Of a stretch of DNA of 52,679 bases, positions 26,682-35,222 are shown piece after piece. This DNA comes from JBBQYA01 sp038209155 (lineage in GTDB: Bacteria > Bacteroidota > Bacteroidia > Sphingobacteriales > Sphingobacteriaceae). How positions within the stretch are numbered: the stretch's first letter is position 1; each line of letters begins with the position of its first letter. Below the pieces are notes generated by a model. That model saw only the letters and a program-made list of their open reading frames with translations. It ran no database searches and was not told the origin of the DNA. Position numbers and translations under genes: made by a program. The stretch lies in assembly GCA_038209155.1 (NCBI GenBank), contig JBBQYA010000005.1:1-52679 (forward strand), written 5' to 3'.

Positions 26682-26828
26682 TTATTCTGTTTTAGGCTCT
26701 TCAGTAGATGAAGGACGAACAATCGGTCGTTTAATCGATTTGTCTGTTGCCATTTTTAACTTTTGAACTTTCAAACGAGAAACAGTTTTGTTCATTCTGT
26801 CTTTCCGTTTTAACCGTGTAACTGCCAT
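26682..26828 (-). CDS. small basic protein conserved in Bacteroidota (48 aa)
   Basis: A very basic 48-aa protein beginning MAVTRLKRKDRMNKTVSRLK and ending in a short acidic tail (STEEPKTE). From memory, small proteins with this MAvtRLKRKdRkNK start occur across Bacteroidota, but I know of no function. The charge pattern suggests binding to RNA or the ribosome. It lies directly downstream of the tRNA-Cys gene on the same strand, 28 bases away, and may be transcribed with it. Confidence 0.7.
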   Translation of the reverse strand: MAVTRLKRKDRMNKTVSRLKVQKLKMATDKSIKRPIVRPSSTEEPKTE

Positions 26829-26856
26829 AATTTTATTCTTTTGTTAATGTTTGTTG

Positions 26857-26927
26857 AGGTCGAGAGCGGATTTGAACCGCTGTACAAGGTTTTGCAGACC
26901 TCTGCCTAACCACTCGGCCACTCGACC
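26857..26927 (-). tRNA. tRNA-Cys (GCA)
   Basis: The minus strand folds as a 71-base cloverleaf. The acceptor stem is GGTCGAG/CTCGACC. The D arm is GCCGAGTGGTTAGGC. The anticodon stem is GAGGT/ACCTT with loop CTGCAAA, giving anticodon GCA. The T arm GCGGTTCAAATCCGC carries the TTCAAAT loop, and the discriminator base is U. The CCA end is not encoded. Confidence 0.95.
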
Positions 26928-26979
26928 CTAAATTTTTATAAGTTGCAAATATAGTTTTTTTTATTTTAGATCATAAAAT

Positions 26980-27753
26980 TTATACATATCTACTTTTAAA
27001 TTCCGAACAAATAATTCCCGCTGCTATTCCTACATTTAAAGATTCTGCATTTCCGAAAGACGGTATTTTTATTTTATAGGATATATAGGGTAGTAATAAT
27101 GAATTAATTCCTCTGGATTCATTTCCTAAAATAATAAATCCATTTTTGGATAAAGGATGACCGTAGATACTTTTGCCATCTAATAAAGCTCCAAAAACGG
27201 GAATAGATCTAGGCGACGTTTCTAATAAATCTTCTAAATCGGCGTAAGAAACCTCCACCCTAAATATCGAGCCCATAGTAGATTGTATTGTTTTAGAATT
27301 GTAAAAATCTACTGTATCTGTAGAACAAACTATGTTTTTGATTCCAAACCAATCTGCTATTCTTATAATTGTTCCTAAATTACCTGGATCTTGAATATGA
27401 TCCAGCAATAGGATCAAATTCTCTTTTGCTAAATCTGCTATTTGAATCGTATTTAATTTTTGTTGTTTAATTTTTACTAATGCTATACCAGCTGATACGT
27501 TTTGCAAACTACTTATTTTTGAAAGTTGATCTTCATCAATTATATCAATTACTAGATTTTTAAATACATTTGAATTTCGTGAAGAATAATTTTCTACAGT
27601 TTCTGCTGTTAAAAGCATTTGAACGATTTCAAAGTCTGATGTCAATAATTCGTTTATCATTTTCGCACCTTCTACTAAAAAAAGACCTTCTTTTTGTCTT
27701 GATTTTTTTTGGTGCAATGCTTTTATAAAATTAAATTTAGCTTTTGAAATCAT
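26980..27753 (-). CDS. TrmH/SpoU-family RNA methyltransferase
   Basis: SAM-dependent 2'-O-ribose methyltransferase acting on tRNA or rRNA. The N-terminal substrate-binding part (KKSRQKEGLFLVEGAKMI, residues 16-33) is followed by the knotted SPOUT domain with motif 1 (LLDHIQDPGNLGTIIRIAD near 145), motif 2 (LGNESRGI near 214) and motif 3 (IPSFGNAESLNVGIAAGI near 232). Its length of 257 aa is usual. The exact target base is unknown. Its start codon overlaps the start region of the divergent outer membrane protein gene by 10 bases. Confidence 0.92.
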   Translation of the reverse strand: MISKAKFNFIKALHQKKSRQKEGLFLVEGAKMINELLTSDFEIVQMLLTAETVENYSSRNSNVFKNLVIDIIDEDQLSKISSLQNVSAGIALVKIKQQKLNTIQIADLAKENLILLLDHIQDPGNLGTIIRIADWFGIKNIVCSTDTVDFYNSKTIQSTMGSIFRVEVSYADLEDLLETSPRSIPVFGALLDGKSIYGHPLSKNGFIILGNESRGINSLLLPYISYKIKIPSFGNAESLNVGIAAGIICSEFKSRYV

Positions 27754-30098
27754 ATAATTCTAGCGTAAATCGCTTTGCAATATTAGTAATTTTACATCTT
27801 TTAGTTTTGTATTCCTGCTCTCCTACGCGCAGAATTCCAAAAGATAAAGCTTTGCTTAGTAAAGTTAAAATCATAGGAATAGATCCCAAACTAAAAGATG
27901 AAGCATTTACTTATTTAAGGCAGAAGCCAAATAAAAAAATACTTTTCGTATTCCGCTTCTATCTAGGCGTTTACAATTTATTCGACAGAGGTAAACAAAC
28001 TAAATTTAAAAAAGATGTAAAAGAAAAAGTAGGTGAAGAGCCTGTTATTTATGATTCAGTTTTGACTGAATTTTCTGCAAGGCAAGTAAATTCCTTTCTA
28101 AAAAACAAAGGTTATTTTAATTCTGAGGTTAAATTTGATACTCTTATTAGAAACAAAAAAGCGTTTGTTGAATATCAAGTAACAATGGGAAATCCGTACA
28201 AGCTTAGAAATCTACAATTTCTATATCCAGATAGTGCCATAAAAGAAATTTTAGAACAAAATAAATTTGAGCGACTCATAAAAACTGGTGATAACTATGA
28301 TGCAGATATTTTCAAACAAGAACAACAAAGAATTACAACTTTGCTTCGTAATAAAGGTTATTTTGATTTTCTAAGACAATTTGTTGCTTACGAAATAGAT
28401 AGCAATCTGAATAGTTATCAAGTTGATATCAAACAACTTGTATTGCCTTATCCAGATTCTAATGGTCACCGAATTTATAGTATTAGAAACAGTTATATTT
28501 CTGTGCAAGCGATAGATTCTTATTTCAAAAATGAATATAAAGAAGATACCACTTTAGTAAATAATCAGTTTTATTATTTTGATAAAGAAAAACGATTCAA
28601 TCCTATCATATTTAAAAACATACTATTCTTAAAAAAAGGAGATGTTTTCAATCAAACAAGTTCAGAATTAATGTATTCTAGAATTACAGATTTAGGTTCT
28701 TTCCGTTCCGCATTGATAAAATATAATAAAGTAAATGGACCTGGAAACGTGCTCGATATGTACATAGAAGCTATACCGAGCAAAAAATTATATACAGATT
28801 TAGGAGCCGAATTTATTTTTAATACAAATAATATTGGTGCAAGTGGAAATCTGAGTTTTGCTAATAAAAATGCTTTTGGAGGAGCAGAAAAAGTTGAATT
28901 GTTGTTAAAAGGTGCTTTTGAAGATCAAAGAAGATTAAATTTACCGATTAGAAATGAATCTGCTATTACTTTAAATATTACCATTCCAAGATTAATAGTT
29001 CCTTCATTTATCTTTACTTCCTATCGATATGGTATTCCCAAAACTTTATTTACTGCAAGTTATACCGTAGAAAACAGCTTTGATTATCAACGAAGAATTT
29101 TTAATATCCTCTCTGGATATGAGTGGAAAGAAACTCAATTTGTAACTCATAATCTTTATTTATTAGATGTGAATTTGGTACAAGCTAGTATATCAAATAA
29201 TTTAAGATTGCTGTTTCAGCAAGCTGGAAATTTAGTTTTTCTTCAAAGTTTTGAACCTCATTTATCATTCGGCAGTAGATATTCTTACACCTACAATAAT
29301 CAATCGATAGAAACTAAAAAAGACTTTATTTATTTCAAATTTATATTAGACGTTGCAGGAAATACGATTTATTCGGCAAGAAAAATAACGGGTTTGACCT
29401 CAGATTTAAAAAATGAAGTCGCTTTAAATCTTCCTTATTATCAATATATTAAACCAGAAATTGATTTAAGATTAACAACTCCATTTCGTGGTGATAGATC
29501 TATGGTTTACAGAATAAGTCCAGGTATTGGGTTGGCATATGGAAATTCTGAGGTAATGCCCTTTGAGAAACAATTTTTTGTGGGAGGCAGTAATAGTATA
29601 AGAGGTTGGAGATCAAGAGAAATTGGTCCTGGAGGATTTAATATTACTGATCAAGATAGCATAACTGCTGGAACTATTAATCTTTTAAGATATAATAGAT
29701 CAGGTGAAATTAAATTTGAAACCAATATTGAATACAGATTTGGAATTATTGACAATATTTTTGGAGCAAAACTTAGGGGAGCAACTTTTTTGGATGCAGG
29801 AAACGTCTGGTTTAGAAAAAGAGATAGTTCTAATGTTGGAACAGAATTTTTTGCATTTAAAAGAGCTATTTCTGATTTAGCTGTTTCTACAGGTGCTGGT
29901 TTAAGATTTGACTATGGTTTTTTTATTTTCAGATTTGATGTGGGATTAAAAATTCGTGATCCTCAGTTTAAAGAAAAAAACAGATGGGTGATCCAAGATT
30001 TTGGTAATAAACGATTTAAAGACGATTTCAAGTCCAAAAACGATGGATTTAGATATAATTTTTTGAATTATAATTTGGGAATTGGCTTTCCTTTTTAA
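27744..30098 (+). CDS. BamA/TamA-like outer membrane assembly protein (lipoprotein form)
   Basis: Omp85-superfamily protein of 784 aa. The start is TTG at 27744: a stop at 27738-27740 closes the frame upstream and no ATG is close. The N-terminus is a lipoprotein signal ending VLYSC. POTRA-like regions cover about 40-350 (NSFLKNKGYFNSEVKFDTLI, then LLRNKGYFDF). The barrel follows, with PFEKQFFVGGSNSIRGWRSR near 615 as the Omp85 signature and RFGIIDNIFGAKLRGATFLD near 675. The protein ends LGIGFPF, with the expected terminal Phe. It probably inserts or moves proteins across the outer membrane and represents the lipoprotein-type BamA/TamA-like proteins of Bacteroidota. Confidence 0.88.
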   Translation: MKSYNSSVNRFAILVILHLLVLYSCSPTRRIPKDKALLSKVKIIGIDPKLKDEAFTYLRQKPNKKILFVFRFYLGVYNLFDRGKQTKFKKDVKEKVGEEPVIYDSVLTEFSARQVNSFLKNKGYFNSEVKFDTLIRNKKAFVEYQVTMGNPYKLRNLQFLYPDSAIKEILEQNKFERLIKTGDNYDADIFKQEQQRITTLLRNKGYFDFLRQFVAYEIDSNLNSYQVDIKQLVLPYPDSNGHRIYSIRNSYISVQAIDSYFKNEYKEDTTLVNNQFYYFDKEKRFNPIIFKNILFLKKGDVFNQTSSELMYSRITDLGSFRSALIKYNKVNGPGNVLDMYIEAIPSKKLYTDLGAEFIFNTNNIGASGNLSFANKNAFGGAEKVELLLKGAFEDQRRLNLPIRNESAITLNITIPRLIVPSFIFTSYRYGIPKTLFTASYTVENSFDYQRRIFNILSGYEWKETQFVTHNLYLLDVNLVQASISNNLRLLFQQAGNLVFLQSFEPHLSFGSRYSYTYNNQSIETKKDFIYFKFILDVAGNTIYSARKITGLTSDLKNEVALNLPYYQYIKPEIDLRLTTPFRGDRSMVYRISPGIGLAYGNSEVMPFEKQFFVGGSNSIRGWRSREIGPGGFNITDQDSITAGTINLLRYNRSGEIKFETNIEYRFGIIDNIFGAKLRGATFLDAGNVWFRKRDSSNVGTEFFAFKRAISDLAVSTGAGLRFDYGFFIFRFDVGLKIRDPQFKEKNRWVIQDFGNKRFKDDFKSKNDGFRYNFLNYNLGIGFPF

Positions 30099-30658
30099 TT
30101 CCCGATGATAGTGGTAACCCCAGCTTTCAGAATTTCAAAAAAAGTACTGATATCTACCCCTTTATAGAAAAAATAAAAAATAAATAAACCCACCAAGGCG
30201 TACACAAAAAGTTTTCTGATTAGAGCCGCGCAAATAATAAATCCTACCAACATTAATAAAACCACATAAACAGGAAATGTGACGGTTTTAAATCCAGCAT
30301 CAGTTTTTCTGAGCATCACTAATTTGCTTACTTTATTTTCTTTGTAAGTATGGCTGAGATATAATATAGAAGCATTTAAACTGGAAGCATCGAAATTAGC
30401 ATTTCCCTTTTTAAAGTTTAATTTCTCTATAAAACCGTTAATTACAAAAGTATATGGACCCTCAATTTTTTCAAAAACATTCCCATTACTATCCAATGCA
30501 GTGATTTTAAAATTTTTCTGATCGCTCGCCACACCTGTTACCTTAAAATCGCGTATTACAAACAGATCTCTAAAATTGAATGAATAAGATAAAGGTTGTT
30601 CCTGAGCAAATACAGAAAAAGAACAAAAAACAAGCAGGAAGATTAAAACATTTTTCAT
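30095..30658 (-). CDS. hypothetical membrane protein with signal peptide
   Basis: Unrecognised protein of 187 aa. The signal peptide (residues 1-18, ending SVFAQ) is followed by a periplasmic beta-rich part to about 125. Two to three hydrophobic segments near the C-terminus (FPVYVVLLMLVGFIICAALI, FVYALVGLFIFYFF) anchor it in the inner membrane. It converges on the Omp85 gene with a 4-base overlap and is divergent from the FG-GAP gene. No family or function can be proposed. Confidence 0.7.
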   Translation of the reverse strand: MKNVLIFLLVFCSFSVFAQEQPLSYSFNFRDLFVIRDFKVTGVASDQKNFKITALDSNGNVFEKIEGPYTFVINGFIEKLNFKKGNANFDASSLNASILYLSHTYKENKVSKLVMLRKTDAGFKTVTFPVYVVLLMLVGFIICAALIRKLFVYALVGLFIFYFFYKGVDISTFFEILKAGVTTIIGN

Positions 30659-30735
30659 GGTCCGAAAGTATCAATTATTGCCGATATCTTTAAATGAAAT
30701 GTAAATGGTGTATATTTACCTATTAATAAATAATT

Positions 30736-33024
30736 ATGAAGTATTTTTTTAGCCTACTAATTTCTGCCTTTACTTTTAGCAATTTGTTTGCTCAAATCAT
30801 CAATCAGCCAGATTTTAAAAGAGATCTAACGATTCCAGTTATTAGTGGAAATAAGACTTTTAAAAATCCTTGGGGAGGCGGATTATTTACGCCCCAGTTT
30901 TTTCCTATCGATTTAAATCAAGATGGAAAATTAGATCTTTTGGTTTATGACAAATCGGTGAAAAAGGCCTTAACATTTATTAACGAGGGTACTTTAGGAG
31001 TTATCAATTACAGATATGAACCAAAATATGAGAAGAGTTTCGATATAATTTTTAAAATAGTGATTCTGGCCGATTATAATGGAGATGGTAAAGTAGATTT
31101 ATTTACGACAGATGCTTTAGGTGTAGGTTTAGCGGTGTATAAAAATATTTCTAATAATCCAGACGAAGTTAAATTTTCCTTGGCTTGCAGTTTAATTACC
31201 TATCCTTTTGGTTTTCAATTTGAAACTAACTTATATGCAAACGAAACCGACTATCCCAGTATTTTAGATGTAGATGGAGATGGTGATTTGGATATATTGA
31301 ATTTCGAATTTTCTAATGTAGCCGCTGGTGATGGTATTATTTATTATAAAAATAATTCAATGGAATTATATGGCAATAAAGATTCATTGAATGATTTTGT
31401 AGTTTCTAGGTTCTGCTGGGGCAGATTTAGAGAAGACCCACTTACCTGTTCTGCAAAATTAGCCGACACTACCACTGCTGTTTGTAAAGCATTAATTTCT
31501 CCAAAATTATTAGATTTTAATGATGTTAATACCATTCAAAATATTAATGCTGAATCAAAATCAAATCTTCATGCGGGCTCAACTGTTTTAGCTTTTGATG
31601 CTAACGGCGATGGTCTTCTTGATTTACTAGTGGGTGATATTTCTTGCAATAATATGTATTTAGTTACCAATGGCGGTACAAATGAAAATGCAAATATGAC
31701 AGCTGTGGATTATTCTTGGCCTACTGCTTATCCTATTAATGTTCCAGTTTTTCCAGCAGCTTTTCACATGGATGTGAATAATGATGGGTTGAAAGATTTG
31801 ATTGTTGCTCCAAATGTTTCTAATTCTTCAGAAAATTTCAAAGGATGCTGGTTATATTTAAATCTGGGAACTGCAACTGCTCCAGATTTTACTTTTATTA
31901 CGGATCAGTTTTTATCTAATGAAATGCTTGATTTTGGAGAAGGGTCTTATCCTCATTTTTTCGATTATAATAATGATGGATTAAAAGATATTTTGGTTGG
32001 AAACCGAGGTTATTTTAATCAAGGAAGTTATAAAGGAGGTGTTGCAGTTTTACAAAATATTGGAAATGCCCAAACTCCTTCTTATGAATTAGTAAACAGA
32101 AATTACTCAGATATCAATTCATATAATATCAATGACATTTATTTATCCAGTGCAGATTTGGATGGGGATAATGATCAGGATTTATTGTTAGGAGAAAATG
32201 CTGGAACAGCAATTTTATTGAGAAATACAGCAGGACCATCCAATATTCCTAGTTTCGTTTTAGGAGCTGCAAATTATCAAGGAATTGATGTTTCTACTTA
32301 CAGCACACCTTATTTAATTGATTTTGATTTAGACGGCAAAACCGATCTTTTATTTGGTTTCAAAGCTACTAGCGGAAACAAATCCTTTATGAAATATTAT
32401 AAAAACTATGGAACAAGCACCAATCCGCAGTTTTTATTAGAAAAAGATACATTAGGAAATATCTTTGGTAATTTCTCTAATCCGTCTGGAGGTTTTACTT
32501 CTTTAGCCATTGCAGACATGAATGGCGATTTGACTCGGGAAATATTAATGGCAGACAACACGGGTTTAATTAGAGTTTATGCCATAAATGAATCTAATTT
32601 AAAAGGAACTTTTCAATTTTTATACAGCTTCAATCCTGAAATGGGTTTACGCATAAGCTTAGCTGTGGCTGATGTGAATGCAGACAATCAAATGGATTTA
32701 TTAATCGGCAGTTATAGAGGTGGGATCAGTATTTTCAAACAAGATAATAGCTCTGGAATTCAAATTAATAAGAATGAACTATTGGTAATGGTATATCCAA
32801 ATCCAGCTTCGGATTTTGTAAATATTCAATTAGGTAAAGAGAATAAAAACCTTAAAACCAATATTATTCTTCGAGACTTAATGGGTAGAGAAATACTTAA
32901 TCAAGAATTTCAGAACATGGAATTAATTAGTTTGCCTATAGAAAATGTGAATAATGGTATGTATTTAATTAGCATACAAAAAGGAAATAAGCAAACCACT
33001 AAAAAGATTTTGATTGGTCGTTAA
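30736..33024 (+). CDS. T9SS-secreted FG-GAP/VCBS repeat protein
   Basis: Secreted beta-propeller-like protein of 762 aa. The signal peptide is residues 1-19 (ending NLFAQ). About ten repeats carry the calcium-binding DxDGDG-type loop of FG-GAP/VCBS domains (DLNQDGKLDLL, DYNGDGKVDLF, DVDGDGDLDIL, DANGDGLLDLL, DVNNDGLKDLI, DYNNDGLKDIL and others). The last about 75 residues form a type A T9SS sorting domain (VYPNPASDFVNIQL ... GMYLISIQK). Such proteins bind partners or glycans at the surface; no catalytic motif is visible. Its stop overlaps the convergent peroxidase stop by 4 bases. Confidence 0.88.
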   Translation: MKYFFSLLISAFTFSNLFAQIINQPDFKRDLTIPVISGNKTFKNPWGGGLFTPQFFPIDLNQDGKLDLLVYDKSVKKALTFINEGTLGVINYRYEPKYEKSFDIIFKIVILADYNGDGKVDLFTTDALGVGLAVYKNISNNPDEVKFSLACSLITYPFGFQFETNLYANETDYPSILDVDGDGDLDILNFEFSNVAAGDGIIYYKNNSMELYGNKDSLNDFVVSRFCWGRFREDPLTCSAKLADTTTAVCKALISPKLLDFNDVNTIQNINAESKSNLHAGSTVLAFDANGDGLLDLLVGDISCNNMYLVTNGGTNENANMTAVDYSWPTAYPINVPVFPAAFHMDVNNDGLKDLIVAPNVSNSSENFKGCWLYLNLGTATAPDFTFITDQFLSNEMLDFGEGSYPHFFDYNNDGLKDILVGNRGYFNQGSYKGGVAVLQNIGNAQTPSYELVNRNYSDINSYNINDIYLSSADLDGDNDQDLLLGENAGTAILLRNTAGPSNIPSFVLGAANYQGIDVSTYSTPYLIDFDLDGKTDLLFGFKATSGNKSFMKYYKNYGTSTNPQFLLEKDTLGNIFGNFSNPSGGFTSLAIADMNGDLTREILMADNTGLIRVYAINESNLKGTFQFLYSFNPEMGLRISLAVADVNADNQMDLLIGSYRGGISIFKQDNSSGIQINKNELLVMVYPNPASDFVNIQLGKENKNLKTNIILRDLMGREILNQEFQNMELISLPIENVNNGMYLISIQKGNKQTTKKILIGR

Positions 33025-34133
33025 AAAGGATTTTTGTAAGCTGGATTATTTACAAAAGTTGTATCTGAAAAAAGCTCTAAAAAAGCAATTAAATTCTTTT
33101 GTTGAATAGGTGAAAGTCCAAGTCCACCTTCCGAACCTTGCGCATCATCTTGCAAAAAGGTATTTAAATTTTTACTGTTTTTCATATCTGAACTATAAAA
33201 TTCAACTACTTCTTCTAACGTTTTAAATCTTCCATCGTGCATGTAAGGTGCAGTTAATCGAATGTTCCTAAGAGTGGGGACTTTAAATTTTCCATCATCA
33301 TTAGGGTTACCAGTTACAGCTCCATGCCCAGTTCCATCGGTATTTTCATTTAAACCATTATCTTCAAATAAGTTACTAGTTCCTAAATGCGTGTCATGAC
33401 AATGAAAACATTCAGCTTGTTCTGTTTTAAACAATTGAAATCCAGCAATTTCGCTTTGATTTAATCCAGCTTTTAGAAAAGCAGAATCCAAGGTTTCCGA
33501 GCTTTTGATCGCATTTAATAAAACATCCCATCTAGAATTTCCTGAGATTAAAGTTCTCTGAAATTGAGCTAATGCCTTTGTTACTCTTTCAAAAGTAATT
33601 TCTCCATCACCAAAAGCATTTTTAAATTTATTTGGATAATCTGCATGATTTTTTAATTTTTCAATCACATTCGCACTCGTTTCGTGCATTTCTATCACAC
33701 TCAAAATAGGTTCGATAGCTTGCTGCTCTAATGATGTTGCTCTACCATCCCAAAAGAAACTGCTAGACCAAGCCAAATTTATTAACGGCATCGCATTAAT
33801 TATACCGGGTGTGTTATTTACACCTAAACTAAATTTCTTATTATCAGAAAATGAATTATTTAAATGATGACAACTATTGCATGATATAGAACCATCTTTG
33901 GACAAGATTGGATCATAAAACAACATTCTTCCTAGCTCCACTCCTTTTACAGTCAATGGATTATCGACAGGAATATTCTTAAAAAAATCGGAAGAAGAAA
34001 AACCTTCTGGAATAATTGGAATAAAAGGACTATTCGTTATTTCATCTTTTTTCTTATCAATGGGATCATCAACACAAGATTGTATAAAAACTATGGAAAT
34101 AATAACAAAAGCTAGGACAAGAAAACTTTTCAT
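33021..34133 (-). CDS. dihaem cytochrome c peroxidase / MauG-like lipoprotein
   Basis: Exported dihaem c-type cytochrome of the CcpA/MauG superfamily, 370 aa. The signal ends in a lipobox (FIQSC, C20). Haem sites are CNSCH (C85, C88, H89) and CFHCH (C242, C245, H246). FFWDGRA near 127 and RNIRLTAPYMHDG near 290 are family landmarks. The gene follows the MbnP-like gene by 7 bases on the same strand. That pairing resembles MbnP with MbnH, where the MauG-like enzyme oxidises a tryptophan of its partner. A peroxide-detoxifying role is the alternative. Confidence 0.88.
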   Translation of the reverse strand: MKSFLVLAFVIISIVFIQSCVDDPIDKKKDEITNSPFIPIIPEGFSSSDFFKNIPVDNPLTVKGVELGRMLFYDPILSKDGSISCNSCHHLNNSFSDNKKFSLGVNNTPGIINAMPLINLAWSSSFFWDGRATSLEQQAIEPILSVIEMHETSANVIEKLKNHADYPNKFKNAFGDGEITFERVTKALAQFQRTLISGNSRWDVLLNAIKSSETLDSAFLKAGLNQSEIAGFQLFKTEQAECFHCHDTHLGTSNLFEDNGLNENTDGTGHGAVTGNPNDDGKFKVPTLRNIRLTAPYMHDGRFKTLEEVVEFYSSDMKNSKNLNTFLQDDAQGSEGGLGLSPIQQKNLIAFLELFSDTTFVNNPAYKNPF

Positions 34134-34140
34134 TTTTAAT

Positions 34141-34875
34141 TTATTCTACTAATTGACTTATTTTAAAAATATCCTTTATATTTTGTGCAAAAACGTTTTG
34201 CAAGCTATCATTTTCCATTATAGCCCCTAAATTTTTATTAATAACAACCTTATTAGGTCCTTTAAAAAACTCATCAATATTTAGGTCAAGAATAAATTTA
34301 TTAAAAACATTGTTTGTAGAAAATGTTTCAGCATAAGTAAATTTTGCTTGATTTGGATTTTTACCTAAATGAATATTATAAGGTCTGCTAGTTCCATTAT
34401 CATCAAAATTTCCTTCTAATTGGCAAAAATGATATCCACCACCATTTGTAACAGGCCAATCAAAATTATTATAGATGTCCTCATTTGGCAATCCTCCGTT
34501 TTTATTTCTTTTAAGATCAACTCCGAAATAAAATGTGATTTCGCTATATTCTCCATCTGGAATATTTTTAACCACAATATTATTGGTAGGATTTTTTATT
34601 GCATCAATATAGCTAATCGAATTTGTTTCTAATATAGTTCCATCTAATCGCTTAAAAGAAATGGCTGAGATTAAATATTGAAACTTACTTACGCTATATT
34701 TTTCACCATTCTCGCCTAAATATATTTTTCTTAAATCCGTAAGAGACTCCCCTTGAATAATGTTATTTATGGTAAAAGTAATATCTGAGCTTGGAACCTC
34801 AGGTTTTGGTTCATCTTCTTTACAAGCAGACAGGAACAAAGAACTCGCAAAAATGATAGAAAAGATTTTTTTCAT
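34141..34875 (-). CDS. MbnP-like copper-binding lipoprotein
   Basis: ATG 34875 (MKKIFSIIF) is chosen because it starts the lipoprotein signal (LSAC, C18); a longer frame from 34935 only adds an unlikely extension. The mature protein (244 aa in total) has MbnP-family traits: ITFTINNIIQGESL near the start, KFQYLISAISFKRLDGT, and DGEYSEITFYFGVDLKRN, ending with helical residues. W140 in NNFDWPV is the only Trp in the mature protein, and H149 and H169 are possible metal ligands. It lies directly upstream of the MauG-like gene. MbnP proteins bind copper after the paired haem enzyme turns a Trp into kynurenine; that this happens here is an inference. Confidence 0.75.
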   Translation of the reverse strand: MKKIFSIIFASSLFLSACKEDEPKPEVPSSDITFTINNIIQGESLTDLRKIYLGENGEKYSVSKFQYLISAISFKRLDGTILETNSISYIDAIKNPTNNIVVKNIPDGEYSEITFYFGVDLKRNKNGGLPNEDIYNNFDWPVTNGGGYHFCQLEGNFDDNGTSRPYNIHLGKNPNQAKFTYAETFSTNNVFNKFILDLNIDEFFKGPNKVVINKNLGAIMENDSLQNVFAQNIKDIFKISQLVE

Positions 34876-35000
34876 AATATTACAATAACGCCAATCAAGG
34901 AAGATTAGTTTTCTGTAAAAATAGTATAAAATCAAAGGGATTAATCAAATGGCAAATTTTTTGATTTTTTAATTCTATAAACTTTTAAATTTTAAGACTT

Positions 35001-35171
35001 ATGAATTTCTCCAAATCTTTAATTTCTACGATTTTGGCTTTTATCGTAACTTTTTTCTCCTCTTGTGAGCTTATAGGAGATATTTTCCAAGCTGGTGTGG
35101 GCGTTGGTATATTTGCTGTTCTTGGAATTTTGGTTCTAATTGGATGGCTTATTATGAAATTAAGAAAGTAA
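35001..35171 (+). CDS. small membrane lipoprotein conserved in Bacteroidota (56 aa)
   Basis: A 56-aa protein. The first part is a hydrophobic signal ending FFSSC, followed by ELIGDIFQAGVGVGIFAVLG and a second membrane stretch that ends in MKLRK. From memory, short proteins with the CELiGDIFkaG start are widespread in Bacteroidota and have sometimes been misnamed phosphatidate cytidylyltransferase. No enzymatic domain can fit in this length. It precedes the AsmA-like gene by 51 bases on the same strand. Confidence 0.7.
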   Translation: MNFSKSLISTILAFIVTFFSSCELIGDIFQAGVGVGIFAVLGILVLIGWLIMKLRK

Positions 35172-35222
35172 TATGATCCATTCTTTCGCCCCGTATTGAG
35201 AATATAATTTCTAACTAAAATC

